NCBI GenBank assembly: GCA_020746105.1
Contig: CM036658.1
Coordinates: 35,271,004-35,335,003 of the forward strand
Source of the DNA: Trogon surrucura
Lineage: Eukaryota; Chordata; Aves; Trogoniformes; Trogonidae
Length of the DNA stretch: 64,000 nucleotides
Direction of reading: 5' to 3'
In this document: positions 23,688-37,718 of the stretch, piece by piece
Numbering within the stretch: the first letter of the stretch is position 1
How the letters are laid out: each line of letters starts with the position of its first letter
Translations under genes and position numbers: made by a program
Notes under the pieces: generated by a model
What the model was told of the DNA's origin: nothing
Seen by the model: the letters and a program-made list of their open reading frames with translations, nothing else
Databases searched by the model: none

Positions 23688-25267
23688 CAAGTGCCCCGGC
23701 CTCACTGCTCAAGGCAAAGGCGACAAAGGCAGGGGCTGGGAGATTGAAGGACTCTCCACTGTAGGCAAAGATCATGTTCAAGACCATCTAAGGAATCTGA
23801 AGGTTCCCAAGTCCATGGCAGTTGATGACATGGATATGCAGGTCCTGAGGGAACTGGCAGACAAAGTTACTAAGACACTAATCACCATATTTGAGAAGCT
23901 GTGGAGGTCTGGAGAAGTTCCTGATGATTCAGAAAGCGGAAACAACCCCTGTTCTTAAAAAGTGAGAAAAGGAAGATCTAGGGAACTACGGGCCAGTCAG
24001 TCTTATCTCTGTGTCTGAGCAACATCAGAGTAGATCCTCCTGGAAACTATGCCAGGGCACATGCAAGACAAGGAGGTGTCTGGCAACAGCCAACATGGCT
24101 TCACTAACAGCAAAATATGCCAGACAACCTGGTGACCTTCTATGTTGGGGCTACAGTGTCGGTGGATAAGACAAGAGCAACTGATGTCATTTACCTGGAC
24201 TTGTGCAAAGCATTTGACACTGTCCCACACAACATCCTTGCCTCTAAATTGCAGAGACGTGGATTTGATACACGGACCACTCAGCAGGTAAGGAACTGGT
24301 TGCACAGTCATACTCAAAGAGATGTTGTCAACAGCTTGATGTCCAAGTGGAGACCAGTGACGAGTGGTGTTCCTCAGGCACTGGTATCAGGACCAGTGTT
24401 GTTTAACATTCTTGTCAGCAACATGGACAATGGGATTGAGGGCATCCTCATCAAGTTTACTGAAGACACCAAACTGTATCGTGTGGCCAACACAATAGAG
24501 GGAAGGGACATCTTCCAGAGGGACCTGGACAGGCTTGAGAGGTGGGCCTATGTCAACTTCATTAAGTACAACAAGGCCAAGTGCAAGGTCCTGCACTTGA
24601 ACTAGGGCAATCCCAAGCACACGTACAAGTAAGGCAATGAGTGGATTTGAGAGCAGCCCTGCGGAGAAGGACCTAGAGGCACTGGTGGATGAAAAACTGA
24701 AAAGGAGTCAGCGATGTGTGCTCAACAGGAGAGAAAGCCAACTGCATCCTGGGCTGCATCAAAAGAAGCGTGGCCAGCAGGTCAAGGGAGGCAATTCTCC
24801 CTCTCCTCTCTGCTCTTGTGAGACTCCACCTGCAGTAGTACCACGTCCAGTTCTGGGGCCCTGCAGTTTAAGAAGGGCATGAACCTGTTGGAGCAGGTCC
24901 AGGAAGATCATGAGGATGGTCACGGGGCTGGAGCACCTCCCCTAGGAGGACAGGCTGAGAGAGTTGGGATTGTTCAGCCCGGAGAGGAGAAGGTTCTGGG
25001 GAGACCTTAGAGAAGCCTTCCAGTACCTGAAGGGTGCCTACAGGAAAGAAGGTGAGGGGCTCTTGATCAGGGAGTGTAGTGATAGGATAAGGGCTAAGAG
25101 GGTAGATTTAAATTAAGTATTAAGAAAAAATTCCTTACTCTGATGGTGATGTAACACTGGAACAGGTTACCCAGAGAAGCTGTGGATACCCCCTCCCTGG
25201 ATGTGTTCAAGGCAAGGCTGGATGGGACTTCATGCAACCTGGTCCAGGGGAAGGTGTCCCCACCCAT
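23688..25267 (+). mobile_element. Old, degenerate CR1 (+) with recognisable reverse transcriptase
   Basis: Reverse transcriptase remains readable at 24117-24605: VIYLDLCKAFDTVPHN (motif A), TSGVPQALVSGPVLFNI (G to A and L to S in the motif) and FTEDTKL, where the catalytic FADD has become FTED. Earlier and later parts need several frame changes (stops near 23955, 24603 and 24632). The first aspartate of the catalytic pair is lost, so it is inactive. It diverges strongly from the copies at 1226, 15824 and 38945 and belongs to an older subfamily. The usual 3' tail is missing: after GGCAGGTTGG it runs directly into another CR1 fragment at 25268. Confidence 0.9.
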
Positions 25268-25440
25268 GGCAGGTTGGCACTGGAACAGGCTGCCCAGGGA
25301 AGTGCTTGAGTCACCATCCCTGAAGGTATTAAAAATATAAGTAGATGCCATGCTTAGAGACACAGTTTAGTGGTGGACCTGGCATTGCTAATATCTTTTC
25401 CAATTTAAACATAGACAAACCATGAACCCATTAGGACCAT
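25268..25440 (+). mobile_element. Second CR1 3' fragment (+), abutting the previous copy
   Basis: It starts CACTGGAACAGGCTGCCCAG, a segment already present upstream at 25155 (ACACTGGAACAGGTTACCC) in the preceding CR1. It continues with TCACCATCCCTGAAGG and GTTTAGTGGTGGACCTGGC, the 3' signature of a different CR1 subfamily. The repeat of the same consensus position within about 110 bp shows two separate elements or a template switch. Confidence 0.7.
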
Positions 25441-27009
25441 TTCCAGCCTTAAGTATGACTACTTACCACTCTGTGGTGGCTGAGAGGAAGTACCCACTTT
25501 CTGTAAGGATACCCAGATCCCTGTAATCCACATGACATTTCTGGAAGTTCTTGAGCATATGTAGCCAGCAACACTACTACTCAAACTGAGGCAGACTTCA
25601 CTGAAACACACCTTGATTATCACAAATAATTTGCACCAACCTCACAGCAGTTACACAGTGATGTCTATAAATACTCCAGGTTATTCAAGGTCTCTTAACA
25701 CACTAGTTTCCACTAGAAGTAACATTTAATCAAACATCTGGCCTAGAATCAGTAGGATATAACAGCAATATATACCTGCAAGCACCTATGAAAGAGTAAG
25801 CAGTGATAAGACATGCCAAGAAGGCAGAGGCTGGAGACTCCCAGAGTGGAAGCAAAGACTACTGCCAAAAGCACAAAAGATATCTCATGTCCTTAGAGAA
25901 CCAGGGCAAATTTGCAAGACCCAACACTTTCACGGGCTTCTTGTCATCAACAAGAATGAATTCTAATTTGTATACAGAAAAGTGTCATAGAATATATATT
26001 GTATTAATGACCATCAATAAGCACAGTGCCTGGGTGAAAAGCAAAGTAATTTAATGAAACTGATGTTCTGATTCACTACTTTCAGAGAGGTCCCTAATCA
26101 TATTTAGCCATACAAGAGTTCCAGTTTTAAAACATCAAGTCCTTCCTCATGTTGTATATTGAGATCAGTTCATTAATTCAAGTTAATACATGGATGATAA
26201 CTGTTTAACCATTATAAAAATAGCTTGTTTACACAATGTCTGTATTAAGAACTAATTAGGCAACTTAACTGAATCCCTGGAACAGACTATGCAGGTTTAG
26301 TCAGCTTTTTTTCCATCTTTCTATTTGTAAAAACAAACAAAAAAAAACCAACCCAAAACACACATCCTAAAAACTTCTGAAAGGTTGTGACAGCATCATG
26401 CCCACAAAAGAGTGAAAAAACAAGTGGAAGAGCAAAAACAATCAAGTGCTATCTTGAGTAACAGAAGATGAAACAAGTTCCTTCATCTCCACCTGCTTGC
26501 GTGACTCACTGCCAGGAGACATGCAAAGTGCAATAAATCATGCAGTTTACTGTGAAAAGGCACAGTAAATGCTGCTAAGTCTTTTTCAGTAACATTAAAT
26601 AGCAATATGCAGAATCAGAGAACAGTAACTATATGAAACAATATTAACAAGCTTAAGACAAGTCTCCATTATCAGTGCTCTGGATCCTCACGTAAGGCTT
26701 GTCTGAAAACATAACTCCTTCAGAATTATTCATGTAGTCCAGATAACAGGACAATACTCCAGCCACCAGCTAAACAGAACAATGCTTTCTTGTTGTACTT
26801 TCTTACAACAAGAATAAACTTCAGAATTACTTTACTACCTTTGTGCTACAACCATGTGCCTAGGCCACAGAGACTGCACTCTAACAGCTGCAGAGGACTA
26901 TACTGAAAATTAAAAAGCTGGCATAGAAGAACAACCCTCCCCTTCACACCCATCATATATGCTTCAAGGTCTTAAGCAAGTTGCTCCAGAGAAAAAATAT
27001 CTAGCAGTC

Positions 27010-27043
27010 ATATATATATATATATATGTCATTATATATATAT
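27010..27043. repeat. TA-rich microsatellite
   Basis: Two runs of alternating T and A, 27010-27027 and 27033-27043, are separated by GTCAT. The run is short, self-complementary, and likely polymorphic. Confidence 0.85.
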
Positions 27044-30000
27044 GTGAATTTGCTTCCAATCCCACCGTTTTGGTTTTTTTCCTTGATTTCACATTTTAAT
27101 CAAGTTCTGCCAAGGCATCCTGCTGACAAAACACAGTTTGACAGGCAACACCTTTTGTCCACATCCCTGCCCAAATCTGAAATTGTCAGGCTGCCAAAAC
27201 TCATTCCTCACCTCAACACATAACTAGCAAGAACCCGTGCCTCTCAGACTCAATACAAAATAAAAGAGCATCCAGCTTCAGCTAGCTCCTCCTTTAGCTG
27301 CCAAACTACTCTACTCTTCCCCCCTTACTGAACTCAAAGCTTCGCAGAAATATCTGACAGATTAGAGTGGTACAGGCCTGCAAACATCAAGCATATTGGG
27401 AGTAATGGCTGAGACAGAAAGAGAGATAGGGAATTTCACAAGAACAGCACACTTTGTCCCTTTTAGAAAGTGGTAAAGTCGTAGTGATCTGTTCATGGGG
27501 TCTTCCCTGAAACAGGCAGTTGTGCCACATAAGCAAATACCTGCAATTCTGGCTATTCTCTGCCCTACCATCCTCAACGTTTTCAGATTTTGTCACAGAA
27601 AAGTTTAAAAATTTCCACACTGTAGCTGGAGCCATTTTGCAGACAAAGGCACACCAAAGATACATCATATTATTTGTCTCCTTTTGCTTCCTCTGGGACA
27701 TGAAAACAGAACACAAGTTGTCTAGTTCGTCTATTACCTCATCTCCACATACAGTACTTTAAGGCAGAAACAAATCTAAAGTCTCAGATTAAGATATATG
27801 ACCATGTCATCTTCCCATACTCCTTTAACACTAGTTTAAAACCCGCAGACCTACAAATGACTCATTTCAGACAGATTCTCAGGTTAACAAATGAAAGTAA
27901 GTGACACTCATGCTACACTTCAGATGCTACTCTTGTTGGTAGGATTTGCACATGAAGAGACTCTTGTTAGTACCCTTTAATATCTTCATTAAGGTTTAAT
28001 TTCTCTACTTTCAGTAAAATAACAGAACAGCAATCAGCTGTTTTAATTCTTGCTGCAAAGACTTTCAGTGTTTTTCCATTAGCTGAACAAAGTAAACCTC
28101 ACTTCAGCTACCAACGTTGCCCCAACAGCAAGCAACAGCAAGTCGTAACCATGAACTGCATGCTTGGAGATGACCAGGAAGTTTAGCTTTCTCCTCTTTC
28201 ACAACTAAACCCTTAGATAAAAATGAGTAATGGACACAAATTTGGTGTTGGCTGTTCCAGCGTACTGTCAGGAACTGTAATCATGAGCTGAAACAATTTA
28301 AGATGTTGTTTTAACAGATTCCACCCCATGGAAAAAAAAGCATTTTATCCTTTAGAAACAGGGCTTCAGATTGCTCACATGAAATCAAAAAGTGAGCTCC
28401 AGGGCATCTCCCTTCCCTGTAGTTAGTTTTCCAGAGGCAGAGAGGCCCTCAAGCTCAACTCACCTCAATCTCAACGTGTGTGTATAGCTTTAGGGAACTG
28501 GAGCATTGCTATAATATAGTCTTAAATGCACTCCTATGTTACAAATGTGACTGCTAAATAACAGGGTGGGGAATAATTCGGTTCAAATCCACAGGACACT
28601 GACAAGTATTTGGGTCAAGATGGCATGTAACAGGCTTCTTAATTTCCTAAAATATGCTAGGGGATCACATCAGTGGGGTATGGTCTGTGACTCTGACACT
28701 GCCTGGTAATATGGACAGATAAGTTAGAATTTCTTGTTTTGTTCACCAAAAAAAATATTTCACTGCTGACAAGTAGCTCATCTACATGTCTCACCAATGC
28801 CAATACTATTAGACTTCTTAGCATTCCTATACTGGAGCTGTCCCATCTGCTTGACAAATAGCTCTCAGATCCAGCATGTCATAAATGCTTCACCTCATGA
28901 AGCAGTCAAAGGATGCATCCAATAACTATGTGGACCAACCTGAATTAGACAGTCAAAGGCAAACTAAAACTTTGCCCCTTATCAATTCTGGTTTGCACTT
29001 TAGCCTGTAGGATATTCTATTGCAGTGTCTATATACCCCTACACTTCTGATCAGTTAAAGGCACTCACCAACAATCTAGTATTTATGACAGTTAAGATTA
29101 AAAAAAAATAAAATTTAAAATACTGTTTTAATACAGGAATTAAACCAACATAATTCTGAAATTCATGCCAAATGTCTTCCTTCACAGAAACCTGGTTACA
29201 ATCCTTGTTCTGAATCGTAGAGAGGAAAGGAAAATTTGCTTTTCAAGAACTCTGTGGAAAACTTGAAATTGAGTAAGAACAGGACTGGAACTAGAGCATC
29301 TTCTTGTCAGCATCCACAAACACAAGGTAATCTTGCTCCCAACTACTTAAATCAGAAGTATTGCTCCCAATGCAGTTATAAGGTGACACTACATTCCTCA
29401 CTTACTCTAAAACATTTGGGAACAAGACTGATGCAATGTTTTTGCTGGTAACTGAATGTGTGCCTAAAGGCCGAGGAGATGCCATCTGATACAGCAGAAA
29501 CACCAACTCTTACCTCCAATAGTTCCACTCCTAAGGAACTAATTTAAATTCAGAGTCCTTAGGACATCACACTTTCAAACAGGAGGTCTGCAATTCAGTC
29601 GTGCTCCGCCCTGTTCCAGGCAAAGAGTCTTTTGACACTAAGTAGCAGCAATCAAAACCATTATGTAAGGATGTGGGTAATCTGCACATCCATCATTAGG
29701 ACCCTGAGGGCAACGTCCTTCTGCCCACAGCAGTCTCTCAGAAGCACGTAGTTCTTAAGCAACTTTAATAAATACATGAACTCAGATTTGAAAGACAGAG
29801 AGATAAATACTTTGAATAGATGTCCCACTAAGTGATCAAGTACCAGTTATATCTTTTCACTGCCAGAACAGAAGGTCAGGAAAGAGTTAAGTAAAAGACC
29901 TTCTGTTTTGAAGCACTGAAGTCATTACCTAGAGAAGACAGGCTTTTCTGTATCAACCAGCCCATAGCTGAAGACAGCAAGGTGTGGCATCCATCCAGTC

Positions 30001-30521
30001 TTAATTTCTTTGGCATTCCCAAGAACACTCGGTATTCTTCACAGTCAAGAGCAGATATTGTTTGTGGTTTGGTCAGCCCAGGACTAGAAACAGGGGTGTC
30101 AGAAGCCAAGGCTACCTACCATGCTGAAGCAAGGTACTTCAGATTAAACCATTCCACTACTTAATGTCTTTAGAGGAAGACACTTGCTATGGTAAGAAGT
30201 GCTGGTCACTCAGATCCAAAAGAGGAGGCAAAGAAACAACAAAGAAGTCAGAGTATGCAATGAGAAAGAAGCCAAAGGATCGGTATTGGACTTCAAGTAG
30301 CCTCTGAGCTCGACTCATTCTGTGCCACTAAACGGTCTTCACCAATTGTTTATTAGCAGAATGCAGGTATGAGCACTGGCAACTAAAGTACTTTATTATT
30401 CAGAAAAGGTACAGGTTCTGTCTAAAGTCAGTCTCACTGACTAGATGGACTAGCAGACTAGACAGACCTAAATTCCTAGCACCACCAGCATTGGTTCCTT
30501 CTGCCTTTATTGCATGATTTA

Positions 30522-30872
<351 letters not shown>

Positions 30873-32126
30873 TCATATTCTACCACCTACTAGGAGAGTC
30901 CAGACAACAATCTAAAACACCTGTCACTATGCAGGAACAGTTTTTGCCAGGGCCATTAAAACAGCCTCTATATGCACAAAAAACACCCCACCAATGCAGA
31001 GGATTTTAACTGTTAGTCAAGGTGACATTTTAAAACTTTATAGACAAAGTTGTTGCGAAAACGTTCCAGGAGCTCTCTCAATGAAGTCAATACTCAAAGC
31101 TTAGCTTCCATTGTTCCACATTCCCTTCATTAAAGATTATCACTAAAGAAGTTACCAAGCAGAACTGGCCTGTTGCAAGGGTAATGAGTTCTATTAACTT
31201 ACAACTGATAACTGAGATGATACAAAATATAGCTTTTAAAGTGATAGTATCTGATTATTTTCATAATGAGGTGGGTGTCAACTGCATCCTGAGCCTATTT
31301 TTCATAAGCAACAGCAGAAAGCAAGATTAGTAATTAAAAGAAATACTTTGAGAGACATACAAATGTGTTGGAATGGAATTCTTCTTTAATAATGTCTAGG
31401 TCAACCTTTGTCACCACAGGTTGGAGAAAGGTTTCTAAATGCTTTTATTTGACTAAACTGACAACTTCTCATTTTCACTTTTTCCCTCCCTTGCACCCTG
31501 AAAACAGTTAAATATGATATTTTAACTTGATTTAATTTTAGACATCAAATAAGGGAGTGATCACCACTCCAGTAACTAGTCTGTGTTTCACTTCAAAGTA
31601 ACTGACTGCATGATTTAGAGGAGTGTCAGTAATTGCCCCCAAGCTACCACTTGTATTAAGGGCTCTCTGTCACCCTAGTCAGTCACTGAATGGAAACAGC
31701 TGGTAAATATAATACATTTTTAATGGCAGTCTAATATCCAAGGATTGAGTGCCCTACTCTGAGATCAACTACACAGAACAACATTCAACAGTATATTTTA
31801 TAAATTAATTCTCCAATAACAAACATCTCAACATAGAATTCAAGACCTATCATGAAGTTTCATATACAAAAAAAATCCAGCAACCATACTGAAACCCAAC
31901 ATCACACTTAAGTTTCTACAAGGGGTTCTCACACGAAAAAGCCTATTGCAAAATCACAGCGTAATGTCAGGACCTCTGGAGGCTATCTGCCCTAACTGTC
32001 CTGTTCAAAGCAGCATATGCAATCCATACGTATCCAAACAGCTGATTAGGTCAACTGTACTCAGGGAATGCAAGTCTGAATCTCAAAGAAACATGAGAGG
32101 AACTAAACTGAGTTGTCTTAAACTAC

Positions 32127-32594
32127 AAGAGGGATATTGAGGTGTTGGAGCGAGTGCAGTAGAGGGCGACAAAGCTGGTGAAGGGCCTAGAGAATAGACC
32201 TTATGAGGAGCGATTGAGGTTCAGTTTAAGGAACAGGAGGCTGAGGGGGGACCTCATCATGCTCTACAATTACTTGAAAGGACATTGTAGAGAGGTTGGT
32301 GCTGGTCTCTTCTCACAGGTCATTAGGGACAGAACCAGGGCGAATGGTTTCAAGTTGCTACAGGGCAAGTTTAGACTGGACATCAGGAAGAAATTCTTCA
32401 AGGAAAAAGTGGTCAGACACTGGAATAGACTGCCTAGGGAGGTGGTTGAGTCGCCATCCCTAGATGTGTTTAAGTGTCGCTTAGATGTGGTGTTGGGTGA
32501 TATGGTTTAGGGGTGAACTTGTAGTGTAGGGTTAATGGTTGGACTCGATGATCCCAAGGGTCTTTTCCAACCTGAACTGTTCTATGATTCTAAT
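32127..32594 (+). mobile_element. CR1 3' fragment (+) in the intron next to the start exon
   Basis: It starts at GATATTGAGGTGTTGGAGCG and reads through the ORF2 C-terminus in one frame (32178-32510: [33 protein letters not shown]..), then the 3'UTR (TTGGACTCGATGATCCCAAGG) and an ATTCTATG tail at 32579. It comes from a different subfamily from the long copies, as seen in the end sequence GATGATCCCAAGGGTCTTTTCC. It is antisense to ELAVL2. Confidence 0.92.
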
Positions 32595-33714
32595 TCAGAC
32601 ATTCTTGGGAATGCATCAATACGTTCTGCATTAAAAAAAAAAAAAGTATTTTCCAAGAGGTTACCTCAACACAACACAAAAAAAAGGGCAAGATGCATCT
32701 ATCAAGAACTTCTCATATAAAAATGTGATGCAGTTTTCCTGAGAAGCTACAACCAGAACATTTTCTTTCCTTGTGGCAAACTCCAAGAGGTACCCTGCTC
32801 CTAGCACTGTGATAAAAACAAGTTTGCTGAAAAGATGAGAAAGTAGACAATCCCAATTAAGATAAACTAGTTTTCAAAGCACTAGCATATCTGGGAGACC
32901 TAGCAGCTACAAACACTGTCCTCTGATTGAGGCTTTACCCTCTCCTCCTTTCTTCTCTCAAACATCATGTTTGTTGATCAAAATTAGCAGGATTTAGCAT
33001 GGACAGCAAACAATCCTTACTTAACTGCACCATTTATTTTCATGTTCAGGTGACAAGAATGAAATCCTAAGCCAACATTTAAGTGAACAGCTGCAGCAGT
33101 TTGTGTGTGCTGAAATTACCAAATTTCTCAGCTATAGAACCATCTGCTCTGAATAAAGTGATACTAATATGATTTACAAATAATGCATATTCCATTGATA
33201 TGTTGAATACAACTGTTCAGAAAATACAAAGCACATCTTCAGCAGTTACTACATATTTTCCACTCAGAAAAAGTTTGAGATAAATTTACAGTTTTCAAAC
33301 AATTTCTCTGAATAAGACTTGTAAATACACTTTTTAAAAAGTAATCACAAATATACAGTATACAGGTTTAAGTTACTGCAATTTAGTATTCAGACCATAC
33401 CAAAACCATTATAGTACAATACTACTCTTCCAATTATCCACCAGGTATTTTGAAAGAGTACTAAGTCTAATTGACATTAGAAGGTAAGCCACTGCAGTGT
33501 AATTTCTACAGGAGATCATCATATCATAGGAAAAGTTGGCATAGTAAACCAGTATGCTCTAGGCTCTCACAGAAGAGGAACACAACCTACAGCCTATAAT
33601 GAAACATAGAAGAGAGTTAACATTCCAAATGGCAGATTAAAGAGTTTGGTATGGCCTCAGCACTATTAACATGTAAAAAAGCAGCCTACAGAATTTAAGA
33701 AAAATCCCACAGAC

Positions 33715-33805
33715 CCCAGTCCAAGGCTCTGCTGCCCACGAACCACTTCTAAGCAGAGAAGCCACATCACACAGTCTGACTGCCATGTTAGTTTGGAGTT
33801 GCCGT
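33715..33805 (-). CDS. ELAVL2: ELAVL2 alternative N-terminal (cassette) exon with its own start codon
   Basis: Minus-strand exon of 91 bp. The start codon is at 33786-33784 in a strong context (A at -3, G at +4). It encodes 24 residues beginning MAVRLCDVASLL and ending AAEPWTG. I recognise this as the N-terminal extension of a described mammalian ELAVL2 isoform, where it is joined to QVIAAMETQ. The acceptor is a pyrimidine-rich run ending TTGCAG just before 33805; the donor GTCTGT starts at 33714. The exon ends on a codon boundary, so joining to CAG GTA ATT GCT GCC ATG at 30839 keeps the frame and adds 29 residues (24 + QVIAA) before the canonical methionine. The 19 bases before the ATG are the exon's own leader. 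Because it has an acceptor, it is an internal exon fed by an upstream exon outside the visible region, not a transcription start. The added segment has no recognisable domain. The donor is weak (GGG|GTCTGT), which fits optional inclusion. Confidence 0.88.
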
Positions 33806-34213
33806 CTGCAATATGGACACAAAAAGTACCATATGTTAGATTAGCAAGATAATGAAACAAATAAGTTCGTACAAATTTACAGTAATTGCATTTATATTCC
33901 CAGCACGTCCATGCAGTGTGGCTGAATTGGATTTGAGGCAATTCCAATCTAATCTTCCCAAATTCCATTCTAAAATTTTCTTACGTGAAGTGAGATGCTT
34001 ATTCTTAAGAAGATTTAAAAGATAAAGCAGTCTAGTTACCCTTGCATCTACCTTTGACACTACCTCCAGAATGACACCATGCCTAAAAGGAACTGTACCA
34101 CATATTTTTTTTAATCTTCAAGACTGAAGGAAGAAGAAAGAAAGAAAATGCAGTGAGTCAATCTTCCATTAGCACACTGGATGACCATGCACCACTGAAG
34201 AACAGCTCCTCTT

Positions 34214-34262
34214 ACAGAATCACAGCGTTGTTGGAGTTGGAGTTGCCTTTCACAGCCCACAA
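34214..34262 (-). mobile_element. Possible tiny CR1 3' remnant (-)
   Basis: ACAGAATCACAGCGTTGTTG followed by GAGTTGGAG resembles the first bases of a minus-strand CR1 tail (agaatcacagaat..gttgg). It is only about 50 bp, so chance similarity is possible. Confidence 0.3.
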
Positions 34263-37159
34263 AAAAATACAAAAGTACTCTGCTAGAATCCAATCTGTCC
34301 TTAATATCCTAGGTTTTAAAAATTAAGTAAATAAACTTGCAAAAATAGTATTCAGTAAATTGTCCTTGCAATATCTGTTTAAGAGTACCACTGGACATAT
34401 AAGTGGCAACAGAGTCAAGGACTTCTTAAGAGGAATAACTGGAGTAAAATATGCAGGAGAGAGTTCTTAATAAAGGTATTTTTGTCCCCAAGCACACTGT
34501 TGTTTGTTTTTAAATAAAATATCACAGCAAACCCAGTGCTAGGATAACACAAAAGCTAAAGGGCAATTTACAGATGACTACAAGTAGACCAAATGTAAAA
34601 CATAACGACAATATTGGCACAAATAGACTCCTGACTGTTGCCACAGCTTGAGACTGGCATGAATATATACAATCTTCTTGCTCCTGGTTAGCAGATAAGG
34701 TAAGCCTAAACTCATTTATATAACACAGATGCAGATTTTGGAAGGCTGCTGCTTCCAGGGTTTATAAACACATACTTCAAAACAATCTTTTTCTGTTTTC
34801 AAGTCATGTAAATTAGCCTTTATTTCAGTTGGGTACCGAAGTCTATACGGTTACCTGACTTCATGTGTGGTCTCTATTTCTAACCTACACTGATAAAGAC
34901 CTTCAATAATTTCTCTTTATGCAAAATACCAAGACTGGTATCAGCTGCAAGCCATTCTCTCTGGTCTCAACCCAAACCCAATGCTAACAGCTGCATTTCT
35001 GAAGCTCTCCAAAATATACAGGCAAGTTTATTTGATAAACTGGTTATTGCATGAAGAAAAACTAAGTCTCAACGGAATTCTCTTAAGTCCAGACAAGCTT
35101 TGTTAAAGAGATCCCACTGAAGTAGTAGTCTACAAAATTCCCTGTCCTACAGAGACTGCAGCGATGTGTGTATGATATATTTGGATTGCTATGGCTCTCA
35201 AAGCAGCACAACTGACAGATTATTTGCTTCTTGTAAGCCAGGGGATGCAGATGGAAAACTTCAACATGACCACTTGTGTGCACAGGACTTGAGCGTATCT
35301 GCTACACAGAATTCACAGTGCCCTCAAGCATCACAGCACTTCTCAAAAAAGCAAAGAGCAGTTCTCATTTGAAGTACTTCCAGTTTGCATAACAAATCTA
35401 CCTTCACTGAAGTCTTCCACAAGGTATTCACATGGGCATACAAGTCAGTTCTTTGACTGCTAGACCATTGTGTCTCAAAATCAAATTTTGATTTACCAAT
35501 TCTTACACCATTTTTTACATTCAAACCTGCATGGAGTGTTCTTTTATGTCTAGTTTGGAAATAAGAGTTCTTTTTCTCTTATGCTTCTACCTGACCTGAA
35601 AAGAAAAAGAAAGAAAGGGGGCTATAACTAATTACACCAAAGAGGGGAAAAAAAAAAAAAAAAGCTTCTGGAAAATCAGTTTCCAGTCCAAACACTGCAC
35701 TTAAGATTAAACTGGCACATTAACATGGAATGAGCTACAAGTAGTCTCCAGAAAAGTCGTAAAATACTTAACTACTGAAGAATCACTAGTACCAATAAAA
35801 AAAGCTAATAGGTTTTGACTATTAGCCTCAGAGACAGTATTACACTTTGGATTATTAAAATAGCTCAGCAGTTACTGAATTCAAAACTAAAAAAAAAAAA
35901 AAATAATCAGTAAGTTCAGGAAATAAGCCTTTATGCCCATGAAAGAAATTAAGTTAATTTTAAAATACATTCAGATTAAGAGAACAACAAAGTTGGAAGA
36001 GGAAATCTGCTCTTTCCCTATATTCCTGAAAGGAAGCAGAACTGAAGACAAAGTTGCTATTTTAGCAAAACAAGCAGTTCTCTTGGTTAATATACAGTGC
36101 ATGGGAGCCATCTACCTTTCAATAAACTTACTTTTAATTCACCAAGCACAGCTTTTAAATTCAAATACTCTTAAACACTGTTTGTGGCATTAACTGAGTC
36201 CAAGTTTTTAATTAGCTGCAGCTCAAGTCAGTCATGAATAAGGTTTGCCTAGCAGCCAAGCAAGTAGGGTTTGGTTTTTTTAAGGCTAAAGACATGACAA
36301 GTTAAAAAGCCATATGGTTTATGTGATTAGTTCTGATTGCCATAAAGCAGTTACAATTACATCAACAATAGATTTTTTACGAGAGCTTTAAAAAAATAAA
36401 CAGAGCTAGCAAGGTTAAGAACAGAAAAACAGTAAGAGTGGTTACGAATTTTCCCTGCAAAGCAGATATTTTAGTATGTAATATAGTCAACTGAAAAAGG
36501 AAGCTGAGGCTGGATCCTAGCAGTGTTAAGACAATCCATGTGAGGTGACAAAACAGAAACACATTCAAGCACTGTTACCACCCCATGTGTATATGCCAGG
36601 GAGAAACCTTTAGTGCATCACATTTCAGGTCAAAGGTGTTCTACCGTCTGTTTTAATTCATAGCTGTGCATCCATGTCATTGAAGAGAGAAAAAAAAAAT
36701 TATTTCACCTCAGATACCAAATATTAACCACATCTGCCTCCGCCAACAGGTTACCATCATTCAGAGACAAGTGAAGCTGCATCATGAGATGTCTCCAGCC
36801 TCATGGGTGACAGCTAATAAAATGCTCTTGATTAGGATAGGAGATCCTAAACACACTCCTGAAGATGCTCCTGAAGGATAAATGTACCACGAGACTTTGC
36901 CAACATGCTTTAGAATTCAAATACTCACACCTTTACCTCCTAGGTACAACCAGCAAAACAGAATTGCATGACAAGTATCACACATTGCCATTTGGATAAA
37001 CAGATGCTACTGATTTTGTTTTCATAACATCAAGTATCTGAACAAGCAGAATCCAATGCCTGAGTACAAAGTCCTTTATATCTTCCAGATATGAAGGTTC
37101 AAACTAGAATTCAGTCTCAATTTGTAATAAAGTTACTCTCTTTTAAATTTAAATAGCCA

Positions 37160-37697
37160 GAGTGTATTACGAAAGATGTGTGTGAAAAACTGGTTAGATG
37201 ATCGAGTCCAAAGAGTTGTGGTCAAAGGATTTAAATCCAGCCAGTCACGAGTGGTGTCCCCCGGGGCTCAGTACTGGGGCCACTCCTGTTTAAAATCTTC
37301 AGCAATGACTTGGATGAGGGGACAGAGTGCACCCTCAAATTTTGCCAATGACACCAAATTGAGCAGGAGTGTTGATATGCTTGAGGGCAAGAGAGGCTCT
37401 ACAGAAGGATCTGGACAGGCTGGATCGCTGGGCCAAGGCCAATCACACAGGTTTCAATAAGGCCAAATGCCCGGTCCTGCACTTCAGCCATAACAACCCC
37501 CAGCAGCGCTACAGGCCTGGGGAGGAGTGGCTGGAGAGCTGCCAGGCAGAGAGGGACCTGGGGGTGTTGGTGGACAGTGGCTGAACATGAGCCAGCAGTA
37601 TGCCCAGGTGGCCAAGAAGGCCAGCAGCATCCTGGCCTGTGTCAGGGATGGTGCTGTCAGCAGGAGCAGGGAGGTGATCATGCCCCTATACTCGGCT
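37160..37697 (+). mobile_element. CR1 internal fragment (+), truncated at both ends
   Basis: It covers the RT C-terminal half. It starts near AAAAACTGGTTAGATGATCG and passes AGTGGTGTCCCCCGGGGCTC, TTTTGCCAATGACACC (the FADD site, here altered by an extra base) and TTGAGCAGGAGTGTTGATATG. It stops at ACTCGGCTTTGG with no 3'UTR or tail. Several frame breaks are present, including a one-base loss just before 37582 (GACAGTGGCTGAAC) that is shared with the CR1 at 42934. The abrupt 3' end coincides with a 21-bp direct repeat. Confidence 0.88.
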
Positions 37698-37718
37698 TTG
37701 GTTAACATCCACATGTTA
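37698..37718. repeat. 21-bp direct repeat, left copy (palindromic core)
   Basis: Identical to 38819-38839. The core has arms GTTAACAT and ATGTTA around CCAC. The two copies bracket about 1.1 kb containing a minus-strand CR1. Confidence 0.9.
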
